DNA of 64,000 nt from Neobacillus driksii (lineage in GTDB: Bacteria > Bacillota > Bacilli > Bacillales > Cytobacillaceae), in contig NZ_JACCBX010000018.1 of NCBI RefSeq assembly GCF_013409995.1, positions 1-64,000 of the forward strand. The letters run 5' to 3'. How positions within the stretch are numbered: position 1 is the stretch's first letter; every line of letters begins with the position of its first letter. Shown one piece after another: positions 34,662-43,083 of the stretch. Below the pieces are notes generated by a model. It was not told where the DNA came from, searched no databases, and saw only the letters and a list, made by a program, of their open reading frames with translations. The translations under genes were made by a program, and so were the position numbers.

Positions 34662-36287
34662 TTGTTTTTAATAGATTATATAGTAAATCTGTCCATTTTT
34701 TCACTCTTGGTTAGTATCCCATTAGTAATACGTTCTTTCATAAATCACAAACCTGTAAAAAATTTTCCTCTATGGGCAGGCTGTTATGGAGGAATTGTTT
34801 CAATCCTTCTCGTTATGCTGGCTATCCACGAACAGGGGTATACATACGATATTCGTTACGCACCTGTCATTCTAGTATTCGCCTACTTAGGTCCAATTGC
34901 CGGAATAATAACAGGAGCATTTGGTCTACTGGCAAGACTGCTCTCAAGCGGCCATTGGGACACAGCTATTATTGGCTGGATATCATTGATGTCAGGATTC
35001 TCCCTTATGTATCTGTATATTAAAAAACTTTCACCTATAAAACGAACCGTTATTTTATCAGTCATTTATTTCATTATTTATACGATTACGGTTCCCATTA
35101 TTTTTAATGTATTTAGAGACAAACCATTCTTCCATTTTCAATATATACTCTTTGTTTTCTTAGGCGTTTTTCTTGGGGTTTTATTGATTGAATCCTACCT
35201 AAAGCTTTATAGGCTGAATAATAGATTATCAGAAATGTATAAGATGGTTGAGGCAAGTGAAGCAAAGTACAGGCTGATTGCTGAAAATACATCAGACTTA
35301 ATTATGGTCATGGATAAAGATCATAACCCAACTTATTTCTCTCCATCTCATGAGATGGTTTTAGGTTATCAATCGAATGAATTGGAAGCGGTTAAAATTT
35401 GCAGGTTCATTCACCCTGATGATGTTGATTTATTTAAAAGTACAATTGACGGAATGTTTCATCATAAAGAGTTTAAATCAATTGAATTTAGTCTGAACCA
35501 TAAGCAAGGTCAATGGATTGAATTTGAGTCCAGATGTGTACCTGTAGAGGGCGAAAATGGTGAGGTTGAACATATTGTGATTATCAGCCGTGATATTTCT
35601 GAACGGAAAAAGGCAGAGGAAATTCTATTGCAATCTGAGAAACTATCGATAGTCGGCGAATTAGCAGCAGGAGTGGCACACGAAATCCGTAATCCCCTTA
35701 CCACCATTAAAGGCTTTATACAGCTTTATAAAAGGGAAAATGGTGCTGATGAAATAAACGACCTGCTTCTAAGTGAACTTGGACGAATTGAAACGATCAC
35801 CAGTGAAATGCTGACGTTAGGAAAACCACAGGCTGTTCACCTTTATCGGACAAATTTAAGAGAACTTGTAGAGAATACCCTTGAACTTCTTTCACCGCAA
35901 GCACATATGGAAAATATTCAATTCAATCTATGTGTTGCAGAAGGGGAGTTTTTTATAATAGGCGAGAAGAATCAATTAAAGCAGGTTTTTCTTAATGTTC
36001 TCAAGAACGCAATGGAGTCTATGCCTGAAGGAGGTACGATTCACATTAACCTGCATAAAGGTGAAAAAGGTGAATGTGTACTTTCCGTTAAGGATGAAGG
36101 CTGTGGAATACCTGAAGAAATTTTACCGCGGCTAGGTGAACCTTTTTATACCTTAAAAGAAAAAGGCACCGGACTTGGATTGATGATTTGTAATAAAATT
36201 ATTAAACAGCACCATGGAAGTATTACTTATCATAGTAAAGAACAACAGGGTACGTTAGTTGAAATTAAGCTGCCTTTGGCAGGTTAA
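34662..36287 (+). CDS. Sporulation-type PAS sensor histidine kinase (KinB/KinD-like)
   Basis: TTG 34662 is the best start, 7 bp after GGGTGGGAG; it gives 541 residues. Residues 1-185 form a 5TM-5TMR/LYT-type membrane sensor with about six helices. A PAS domain follows (about 200-315, SDLIMVMDKDHNPTYFSPSHE..FIHPDDVDLF). His340 in GVAHEIRNPLTTIKGF is the phospho-acceptor. The ATPase has NVLKNAMES, DEGCGIPEE and GTGLGLMICNKII. No response regulator is adjacent, so it is an orphan kinase, as expected for kinases feeding the Spo0F/Spo0A relay. Confidence 0.88.
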   Translation: MFLIDYIVNLSIFSLLVSIPLVIRSFINHKPVKNFPLWAGCYGGIVSILLVMLAIHEQGYTYDIRYAPVILVFAYLGPIAGIITGAFGLLARLLSSGHWDTAIIGWISLMSGFSLMYLYIKKLSPIKRTVILSVIYFIIYTITVPIIFNVFRDKPFFHFQYILFVFLGVFLGVLLIESYLKLYRLNNRLSEMYKMVEASEAKYRLIAENTSDLIMVMDKDHNPTYFSPSHEMVLGYQSNELEAVKICRFIHPDDVDLFKSTIDGMFHHKEFKSIEFSLNHKQGQWIEFESRCVPVEGENGEVEHIVIISRDISERKKAEEILLQSEKLSIVGELAAGVAHEIRNPLTTIKGFIQLYKRENGADEINDLLLSELGRIETITSEMLTLGKPQAVHLYRTNLRELVENTLELLSPQAHMENIQFNLCVAEGEFFIIGEKNQLKQVFLNVLKNAMESMPEGGTIHINLHKGEKGECVLSVKDEGCGIPEEILPRLGEPFYTLKEKGTGLGLMICNKIIKQHHGSITYHSKEQQGTLVEIKLPLAG

Positions 36288-36294
36288 AAAAGGA

Positions 36295-36332
36295 GAGGAG
36301 CATTTTCCCACAGGGAAGGTGCTCCTCTTTTT
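36295..36332 (+). terminator. Terminator of the PAS kinase gene
   Basis: GAGGAGCA (36295-36302) pairs with TGCTCCTC (36320-36327), with inner TTCCC/GGGAA pairs, then a T tract. Confidence 0.88.
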
Positions 36333-36336
36333 CAAT

Positions 36337-36402
36337 TTCCTGAAATGCGGAAATTTCCGAATTCCCGGAATCTATAAATCTTATTATTCCGGATTCCCGG
36401 AA
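36337..36402. promoter_or_regulatory. Upstream activating sites (TTCC-N8-GGAA) for the SigL operon
   Basis: Three sites fit TTCC-N8-GGAA: 36337-36352, 36355-36370 (TTCCGAATTCCCGGAA) and 36387-36402 (TTCCGGATTCCCGGAA). They lie about 110-175 bp upstream of the -24/-12 promoter, the usual place for enhancer sites. The activator encoded at 38990 is the obvious candidate to bind them. Confidence 0.65.
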
Positions 36403-36510
36403 AAAACAATAAATAATGTTCCTAGTTTTATATTATAAACAAGTAGATAATAGTATTAATCGCTATAAATAAGAGGGAATATTATCATTATTTAGAATAA
36501 AAAAATAAAA

Positions 36511-36530
36511 TTGGCATGGAACTTGCATTT
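36511..36530 (+). promoter_or_regulatory. Sigma-54 (SigL) -24/-12 promoter
   Basis: TTGGCATGGAACTTGCATTT carries GG at 36513-36514 and GC at 36525-36526 with exactly 10 bp between, matching the TGGCAC-N5-TTGCA consensus except for one base. A sigma-54 activator gene lies in the same locus. Confidence 0.88.
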
Positions 36531-36550
36531 ATATAAGCGTAGGCATTTAA

Positions 36551-36564
36551 TGAAAACGCTTACG
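36551..36564 (+). promoter_or_regulatory. cre-like catabolite site
   Basis: TGAAAACGCTTACG matches 13 of 14 positions of the TGWAANCGNTNWCA consensus. It lies about 12 bp downstream of the expected SigL transcription start, where CcpA can act as a roadblock. Confidence 0.65.
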
Positions 36565-36614
36565 ATAGGGGTATTTGTTTGAAGTGTACAAATAAAAGGT
36601 TTAGGGGGATTTAA

Positions 36615-38051
36615 ATGGATTTAATTGTTATTCTTTTGGCGCTTGGACTGCTTATGTTCGCCGCCTACCGTGGTTTTTCGGTTATTTTATTCGCTCCATT
36701 ATGTGCAATTTTAGCTGTTTTATTTATTGATCCAAGTCAAGTTTTGCCGTTTTTCTCCGGTGTATTTATGGAAAAAATGGTCGGGTTCATCAAATCCTAC
36801 TTCCCAGTATTTTTACTAGGTGCGATCTTTGGGAAGGTAGTTGAAATGTCAGGGATTGCCGAATCCATTGCGAAGACGATTGTTCGTATATTAGGTGCAA
36901 AGCGCGCCATGCTTACCATCGTTTTACTAGGTGCAATCTTAACATATAGCGGAGTAAGTTTATTCGTTGCCGTATTCGCTATTTATCCGTTTGCAGCACA
37001 AATGTTTAGAGAAGCAAATATCCCTAAACGACTTATTCCAGGAACCATTGCACTTGGTGCTTTCACCTTTACCATGGACGCATTACCAGGAACGCCGCAA
37101 ATACAAAACGTTATTCCGATTGCTTTCTTTAAGACCGACATTTATGCAGCGCCAATCCTTGGTATCATAGGAGCTATTTTTGTCCTGACACTTGGTTTAT
37201 TGTACCTGGAAATGCGAAGGAAAAAGGCGGAAAAAGCGGGAGAGGGCTATTATGGCTTTGGTGCTGAGAATGCAGCTGCTTTGGCAAAAGACTTACTAGA
37301 TGGAAAAGAAGATGGAGCACCAGATTTAACTTCTAATCAATCTGTTTTAAGACAAGTTTTAGCATTTGTTCCACTTATTCTTGTAGGTGTTACCAATAAA
37401 CTATTTATAACCATGATACCTAAATGGTATCCAAATGGGTTTGATTTTAAAGCGATAGGTTTACCGTACACAATCGACGTTACTGCAAGTGCTGCAATTT
37501 GGGCAATTGAGATGGCATTAGTTGTCGGTATTATTTCTTCTCTTTTATATGATTGGAAACGAGTATCAAATAAATTTAAAGAAGGAATCAACCAAAGTAT
37601 TGGCGGTTCATTACTAGCAACCATGAATACTGGTGCTGAATATGGGTTTGGCGGTGTTATTGCTGCACTTCCTGGCTTTGCGAAAATCAGTGATGGAATC
37701 TCTACTACATTCACAAACCCATTGGTAAACGGTGCTGTAACAACTAGTACTCTTGCAGGTGTTACCGGTTCGGCATCTGGCGGGATGGGAATTGCGTTAG
37801 GAGCCATGGCTGATCAATACAATAAAGCAATTACTGCAGCTAATATTCCACCTGAAGTTATGCACCGTGTTGTTGCAATGGCATCAGGAGGTATGGATAC
37901 ACTTCCACACAATGGTGCGGTAATTACCCTTTTAGCTGTAACAGGATTAACTCATAAACAATCCTACCGTGATATTTTTGCGATTACGATTATTAAAACG
38001 ATAGCTGTTTTCTTCGTGATTGCTATCTATACTTTCTTAGGTCTTGTTTAA
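36615..38051 (+). CDS. GntP-family permease, probably for 3-hydroxybutyrate
   Basis: A 478-residue secondary transporter with about 12 hydrophobic segments. Sequence marks of the GntP family are YSGVSLFVAVFAIYPFAAQMF, DALPGTPQIQNVIPIAFF and GTTSGMASGGMDTLPHNGAV-like loops (GGMDTLPHNGAVITLLAVTGL). It is followed 51 bp later by a 3-hydroxybutyrate dehydrogenase, as in the B. subtilis yxjC-yxjF region, so the substrate is probably 3-hydroxybutyrate or a related short acid. It is transcribed from the SigL promoter at 36511. AGGGGG precedes the ATG. Confidence 0.88.
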   Translation: MDLIVILLALGLLMFAAYRGFSVILFAPLCAILAVLFIDPSQVLPFFSGVFMEKMVGFIKSYFPVFLLGAIFGKVVEMSGIAESIAKTIVRILGAKRAMLTIVLLGAILTYSGVSLFVAVFAIYPFAAQMFREANIPKRLIPGTIALGAFTFTMDALPGTPQIQNVIPIAFFKTDIYAAPILGIIGAIFVLTLGLLYLEMRRKKAEKAGEGYYGFGAENAAALAKDLLDGKEDGAPDLTSNQSVLRQVLAFVPLILVGVTNKLFITMIPKWYPNGFDFKAIGLPYTIDVTASAAIWAIEMALVVGIISSLLYDWKRVSNKFKEGINQSIGGSLLATMNTGAEYGFGGVIAALPGFAKISDGISTTFTNPLVNGAVTTSTLAGVTGSASGGMGIALGAMADQYNKAITAANIPPEVMHRVVAMASGGMDTLPHNGAVITLLAVTGLTHKQSYRDIFAITIIKTIAVFFVIAIYTFLGLV

Positions 38052-38102
38052 AATCCAAAAACATACGTTAGATTAGTAAATAAATATTTTAGGAGGCTCA
38101 AT

Positions 38103-38879
38103 ATGCTAGTAGGAAAAGTAGCGTTTATTACTGGATCTGCAAGTGGAATAGGCTTAGAGATCGCGAAGACTTTTGCACAAGAGGGTGCTAAAGTGGTCAT
38201 CTCTGACTTGAATAAAGAGAAAAGTGATAGTGTTGCGAGTGAGCTAAGAGAGCAAGGGTATGAGGTATTTTCAGCTCCTTGTGATGTCACAGATGAAGAA
38301 GCATTCAAAAATGCGTTAGAATCGGCACATGGCAGATTTGGAAGAATTGATATTTTAGTCAATAATGCTGGACTTCAGTATGTTTCACCAATTGAGGAAT
38401 TCCCTACAGAAAAGTTTGAATTTTTAATAAAGGTCATGCTGACGGCCCCGTTTATTGGAATTAAACATGTGTTCCCAATCATGAAACAACAGGGCTTTGG
38501 AAGAGTAATCAATATGGCATCTATTAACGGAGTGATTGGTTTTGCGGGTAAGGCAGCCTACAATAGTGCGAAGCACGGAGTGATTGGGTTAACGAAGGTT
38601 GCGGCTTTAGAGGGAGCTGAACATGGAATCACTGTTAATGCTTTATGCCCTGGTTATGTTGATACGCCACTTGTGAGAAATCAGCTTAAAGACTTATCTA
38701 TCACAAGGAACGTTAGTTTGGAACGTGTAATTGATGATGTACTTCTAACACTTGTACCTCAAAAAAGGCTGTTGGCTGTATCTGAAATAGCCGATTACGC
38801 TGCCTTCTTAGCTAGTGACAAAGCACGAGGAGTTACAGGTCAGGCCGTTATTCTTGATGGCGGTTATACGGTTCAATAG
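38103..38879 (+). CDS. 3-hydroxybutyrate dehydrogenase (SDR family)
   Basis: The 258-residue short-chain dehydrogenase oxidises D-3-hydroxybutyrate to acetoacetate with NAD. It has the nucleotide motif TGSASGIGLEIA, NNAGLQYVSPIEEF typical of this enzyme, the catalytic Ser/Tyr/Lys set (NMASINGVIG, YNSAKHGV) and a conserved CPGYVDTPLVRNQL. Length is normal. It starts 51 bp after the permease with an AGGAGG site and ends at a strong terminator, so the two make one operon. Confidence 0.92.
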   Translation: MLVGKVAFITGSASGIGLEIAKTFAQEGAKVVISDLNKEKSDSVASELREQGYEVFSAPCDVTDEEAFKNALESAHGRFGRIDILVNNAGLQYVSPIEEFPTEKFEFLIKVMLTAPFIGIKHVFPIMKQQGFGRVINMASINGVIGFAGKAAYNSAKHGVIGLTKVAALEGAEHGITVNALCPGYVDTPLVRNQLKDLSITRNVSLERVIDDVLLTLVPQKRLLAVSEIADYAAFLASDKARGVTGQAVILDGGYTVQ

Positions 38880-38884
38880 AAAAG

Positions 38885-38920
38885 AGATCCTGCTCGGTTT
38901 ACCGAACAGGATTCTTTTAT
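38885..38920 (+). terminator. Terminator of the permease/dehydrogenase operon
   Basis: GAGATCCTGCTCGGT pairs with ACCGAACAGGATTC around a 2-3 nt loop, followed by TTTTA. Confidence 0.85.
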
Positions 38921-38989
38921 TCTACTTGGTGATTACCCAAGCCGGTTTGATATAATAAACATAAACAAAAACTACCAGGGTGAAGAGAT

Positions 38990-40402
38990 ATGATACCAAG
39001 AACGGAAAAAATTCCACATCATTGGATTGAAGAAATTATTAATCTTGCAGGTGAACGGATTGTTGTTGTTGATCGTGAGGGTATTATTCTATATATCAAT
39101 GGAGCTTATTGTGATTTTCTAGGCACCACGGTTGAAGAAGCTATAGGAAAGCATGCTCAAGATGTAATTGAGAACTCAAGGATGCATATCGTCGCGAAAA
39201 CCGGACAAAAAGAGCTGGCCGCCGTACAGCCCATTAACGGCAGTGAAATGATTGCAAATCGATATCCTCTTATCATCGATGGCGAATTAGTAGGAGCAGT
39301 CGGAACCGTGATGTTTCGCAATCCCGAGGATTGGTTATTATACAAAGATAAAATTCAGCATCTTGTTGAAGAAGTGAACTATTATAAAACAAAAGCTGAA
39401 AAAAATAGTAAAAGTAAATATTACTTCAGTAACCTAATTGGGAATAGTCCCTCTTTTTCCGCTGTCAAAAAATTAGCTGAAAGAGTTTCCAGCAGTCAAT
39501 CAGCGGTTTTATTACTTGGAGAATCCGGTACCGGTAAGGAATTATTTGCTTCTGCCATTCATAATAACAGCATGCGTGCAGACTACCCTTTCGTGCCAAT
39601 AAATTGTGCGTCTATTCCAGAACACTTACTAGAATCGGAATTGTTTGGATATGATGATGGTGCCTTTACTGGTGCTAAAAAGGGCGGCAAGAAAGGGCAT
39701 TTTCAAAGGGCAAATCGTGGAACCATTTTCCTTGATGAAATCGGTGATATGCCGCTTGCAATGCAAAGTAAGCTTTTGAGAGTCTTACAGGAGCGTGAAA
39801 TACTTCCAGTCGGCGGTCAAAAATCAATTGCCGTAGATGTCCGCATTATTGCTGCTACACATCGGAATTTAGAGGAAATGGTAGAAGAAGGAACATTCCG
39901 TCAAGATTTATATTACCGGTTAAACGTGATTAAAATTGAAATCCCTCCACTTCGGGAGCGTAATGGCGATGTCGAGTTAATAGCTTATAATCTATTAGAA
40001 AAATTAGAAAGAAAATTCTTTCGTAAAGGTATTAAACTATCTGCTAAAGTAGTTGAGAGATTAAATCAGCATAAGTGGCCAGGGAATATACGGGAACTTG
40101 AGAATGTTCTAGAAAGGTCTATCAATGTCTTAGACGGAGATACAATAGAAGTAGTACACCTGCCATTATATTTACGTGATGATGAAACAGGAAGTATTAC
40201 CAAAAAATTAAACGAAAAAGAGTCAGTAAACGTTGCCGAAAGGCATATTGAGTCATTAAAAGAAACACTTGCACAAGCGGAAAAACAAGCAATCCTAAAT
40301 GCTCTTTCTATTTCAAATGGTAATAAACTGGAAGCGGCGAGGCTGCTCGAAGTAGGGAAAACGAAATTCTATGAGAAATGTAAAATCTATTCTATAAATT
40401 AA
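38990..40402 (+). CDS. Sigma-54-dependent enhancer-binding activator with PAS sensor
   Basis: The 470-residue protein has an N-terminal PAS-like sensor (about 15-110, RIVVVDREGIILYINGAYCDFLG). A coiled linker leads to an AAA+ domain with Walker A GESGTGKE (Gly177), GAFTGA (Gly224, contacts sigma-54) and Walker B TIFLDEIGDM. The end (NALSISNGNKLEAARLLEVGKTKFYEKC) is a Fis-type DNA-binding helix-turn-helix. It is encoded downstream of the SigL operon and should activate it in response to a small ligand, possibly 3-hydroxybutyrate or an acid. The ligand is unproven. Confidence 0.92.
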   Translation: MIPRTEKIPHHWIEEIINLAGERIVVVDREGIILYINGAYCDFLGTTVEEAIGKHAQDVIENSRMHIVAKTGQKELAAVQPINGSEMIANRYPLIIDGELVGAVGTVMFRNPEDWLLYKDKIQHLVEEVNYYKTKAEKNSKSKYYFSNLIGNSPSFSAVKKLAERVSSSQSAVLLLGESGTGKELFASAIHNNSMRADYPFVPINCASIPEHLLESELFGYDDGAFTGAKKGGKKGHFQRANRGTIFLDEIGDMPLAMQSKLLRVLQEREILPVGGQKSIAVDVRIIAATHRNLEEMVEEGTFRQDLYYRLNVIKIEIPPLRERNGDVELIAYNLLEKLERKFFRKGIKLSAKVVERLNQHKWPGNIRELENVLERSINVLDGDTIEVVHLPLYLRDDETGSITKKLNEKESVNVAERHIESLKETLAQAEKQAILNALSISNGNKLEAARLLEVGKTKFYEKCKIYSIN

Positions 40403-40403
40403 A

Positions 40404-40440
40404 GAGAAGGGTATCTTCCTAAACGGAAGATGCCCTTCTC
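40404..40440 (+). terminator. Terminator of the activator gene
   Basis: GAGAAGGGTATCTTCC (40404-40419) pairs with GGAAGATGCCCTTCTC (ends 40440) with one mismatch. The T tract is weak. Confidence 0.7.
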
Positions 40441-40587
40441 TGTGTGTAATGGTAAGAAAGTGCAGTCATTATGAAAAAAAAGGATGTATAAAAATATTCA
40501 ACATGCCTTTTCAAAAGTATTTTAATATGAAAATGTATGCAGTAAAAATAATTTCATCATATTAATCTATTAAATATTATAATGGTT

Positions 40588-40601
40588 TGTAAGCGCTTGA
40601 A
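40588..40601 (+). promoter_or_regulatory. cre-like site upstream of the alpha-galactosidase gene
   Basis: TGTAAGCGCTTGAA contains the palindromic core AAGCGCTT. It matches 12 of 14 positions of the cre consensus on either strand, 40 bp before the ATG and just after a TATAAT-like element. Confidence 0.6.
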
Positions 40602-40640
40602 ATACGAGTGAATAACAATTTGAAAGGAAGTTAAATCCAA

Positions 40641-41921
40641 ATGAGACATCATACATTTGCAAAAACACCTCCATTAGGCTGGAATAGCTGGGATTGTTAC
40701 GGTGCGGCCGTTAAGGAGGAAGAAGTAAAAGGCAATGCACACTACATGGCTGAACATTTAAAACCGTATGGCTGGGAGTATGTAGTGGTAGATATTCAAT
40801 GGTATGAACCAGGTGCTGTCTCTTCTGTATACCGCCCATTTGTACCACTGGAAATGGATGAGTACTCAAGGTTAATACCTGCGGTAAATCGCTTTCCTTC
40901 TGCAGAAGGAGGTAAAGGGTTCAAACCCTTAGCAGACTATGTGCACAACCTGGGGCTAAAATTCGGTATTCACATCATGCGAGGAATTCCGCGTCAGGCT
41001 GTCCACGCCAACACAGTAATTTTAGGAACGAGCGCTAGGGCAAGAGATATAGCCCATCCAAATTCGATTTGTCCATGGAATACGGATATGTATGGGGTAG
41101 ATGCATCCAAAGAGGGGGCGCAGGAATATTATAATTCCCTGTTTCTATTATACGCAGAATGGGGAGTTGACTTCGTTAAAGTGGATGATATTGCAGCCTC
41201 GAGGCTTTATAACATTCATAATGAGGAAATAGAACTGATTCGAAAAGCTATAGATCATAGTGGAAGAGAGATGGTTCTAAGCCTGTCACCAGGACCCGCA
41301 CCACTTGAATATGCAGAGACCCTGAAAGCAAATGCCAACATGTGGAGAATGACAGATGATTTTTGGGATCAGTGGAACCTCCTTTATGGAATGTTTAAAA
41401 GATGTGAAAAATGGAGTGAACATGCTGCCCCGGGGCATTGGCCAGACTGTGATATGCTTCCGCTTGGTCATATTGGCATCCGCTCTGTTGATGGAGGCGG
41501 CAGTGACCGATGGACACGCTTCACCAGAGATGAACAACGAACGATGATGACACTGTGGTCTATTTTCCGCTCACCGTTGATGTTTGGCGGAGAACTCCGA
41601 GACAATGATGAATGGACCCTTTCTTTACTTACCAATAAAGAGGTAATCGAATTAAATCAATTCAGCCATAGTAACCGTCTTGTTTATCGTCAAGATGATA
41701 GAATCGTCTGGACTGCTAAGGATAGACAGGATCATACCTATGCAGCATTATTCAATGCAAGTGATGAAACGGCATTGTTACAAGTATCGTTGGAACAGTT
41801 AGGACTTACATCCTCAAAAAGTATGAGGGATATCTGGAAGCAGGAAGAGCTTGGACATGTCCAAGATAAGATTAGCCTATCTTTGCCGCCACATGGCTCT
41901 ATGCTGCTTAAACTATATTGA
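40641..41921 (+). CDS. GH27 alpha-galactosidase
   Basis: The 426-residue enzyme cleaves terminal alpha-1,6-galactose from melibiose, raffinose and similar sugars. PPLGWNSWDCYG is the family signature at the N terminus. The nucleophile Asp is in GVDFVKVDDIA, and the acid/base Asp is in WRMTDDFWDQW. A C-terminal Greek-key-like domain follows (about 340-426). There is no signal peptide, so it acts in the cytoplasm. It ends at a strong terminator and is monocistronic. The cre-like site upstream implies glucose repression. Confidence 0.9.
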   Translation: MRHHTFAKTPPLGWNSWDCYGAAVKEEEVKGNAHYMAEHLKPYGWEYVVVDIQWYEPGAVSSVYRPFVPLEMDEYSRLIPAVNRFPSAEGGKGFKPLADYVHNLGLKFGIHIMRGIPRQAVHANTVILGTSARARDIAHPNSICPWNTDMYGVDASKEGAQEYYNSLFLLYAEWGVDFVKVDDIAASRLYNIHNEEIELIRKAIDHSGREMVLSLSPGPAPLEYAETLKANANMWRMTDDFWDQWNLLYGMFKRCEKWSEHAAPGHWPDCDMLPLGHIGIRSVDGGGSDRWTRFTRDEQRTMMTLWSIFRSPLMFGGELRDNDEWTLSLLTNKEVIELNQFSHSNRLVYRQDDRIVWTAKDRQDHTYAALFNASDETALLQVSLEQLGLTSSKSMRDIWKQEELGHVQDKISLSLPPHGSMLLKLY

Positions 41922-41928
41922 TTGAAGT

Positions 41929-41966
41929 CGGGCAAAGTCTTTAGAATAAAGACTTTGCCCGATTTT
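41929..41966. terminator. Terminator between alpha-galactosidase and AraC genes
   Basis: CGGGCAAAGTCTT (41929-41941) pairs with AAGACTTTGCCCG (41949-41961), followed by ATTTTTA. Confidence 0.88.
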
Positions 41967-42003
41967 TATGAAATCTGGGGATTTTTTTAAATAGTTGATT
42001 TCT

Positions 42004-42879
42004 TTACAGAATGTTCCCAACATATTGCTTTCGAAATTGACTAGGAGATAATTTTTCTAGTTTTTTAAAGACTCTGCTGAAATATGCGGACTGGGTGAAT
42101 CCGCAGGCTTCTGAAATTCTATCCGTACTCCAATCTGTTGAAACGAGCAGAATCTTTGCTTGGTCTATACGTATTTTATTAATATATTCAATCGGCGTAC
42201 AGCCAAAAGCCTGAATCATACATCTTGCAATATGATTAGGATGGAACCTGAGGGCATGGCCAAGGTCTTCGTAAGTGACCTTTTGGGCATAATTTTTCCT
42301 TAAATAGAAGGCAGCCTTTTCTGCTACAGCTAATGCAGGCATAGGGTTTGCTGATTTCATATGAGTTGAAAGCTCCTGAAGTAATTGTTGAAAGAGAATT
42401 TGACGCTGCCATTCTCTAGTGTGGAACGACTCATGTTCAGAAGAAATAATCTTCAAACACAGTTGTTCGATCGTTTCAAGATTGGATAATTTACAATACT
42501 GAGGCAGTGTAATTCCGAAAGGGTTTTCAACAAAAACGTTTCTTCGCTCTCCAGTTGCTTTTTCACCGTATTGGCAGGGTTTAGATGTCGTTAGGTCCTG
42601 CCAGCCTTTAGAAGCAGTGAAATGAATCCAAAAAAAGTGAGTAATTTGGTCACAGGGCGAAATAGAAAAATGGTGCCGGTCGGGGTAGAGGATAAGTGTC
42701 TCCCCTCTGCTAACTTGGAATTGTCGGTCATCTTCTCCCATGTGCAATGTTCCTTTTGTGACAACCAACAAATCAAAAACACCAATCTTGCAACGATTTA
42801 TATGCGACTGTCCAATATCAAAAGTATTTTGACCAGCTGCAAGCAAGGTTGGCAGAGGAGGGGCAAATAATTGAAGCAT
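42004..42879 (-). CDS. AraC-family regulator with cupin sensor
   Basis: The 291-residue protein has an N-terminal cupin-like sugar-sensing domain (about 20-150, with GDDRQF..GETLILYPDRHHFSI) and a C-terminal double helix-turn-helix ([67 protein letters not shown]). It is divergent from the ABC-transporter and polysaccharide-lyase genes and convergent with the alpha-galactosidase gene. Any of these may be its target; the divergent set is the stronger candidate. Confidence 0.88.
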   Translation of the reverse strand: MLQLFAPPLPTLLAAGQNTFDIGQSHINRCKIGVFDLLVVTKGTLHMGEDDRQFQVSRGETLILYPDRHHFSISPCDQITHFFWIHFTASKGWQDLTTSKPCQYGEKATGERRNVFVENPFGITLPQYCKLSNLETIEQLCLKIISSEHESFHTREWQRQILFQQLLQELSTHMKSANPMPALAVAEKAAFYLRKNYAQKVTYEDLGHALRFHPNHIARCMIQAFGCTPIEYINKIRIDQAKILLVSTDWSTDRISEACGFTQSAYFSRVFKKLEKLSPSQFRKQYVGNIL

Positions 42880-43083
42880 TTCTATCTCCTTTTATGTTTG
42901 AATTGTGCAAATTTTTGTTAGGATATTGCATTTTATTCTTTAATTATAACCCTATAATAGGTTCATGCATGTTTTATTTTTGTTACTAAGAAAAAAGATT
43001 AAAAGTTAAATATAAATACATATAAGGGGAATTGCGTTAATAATATGTATTTATGTTTTAAGCATCGGGGAGGGATGACGTGA

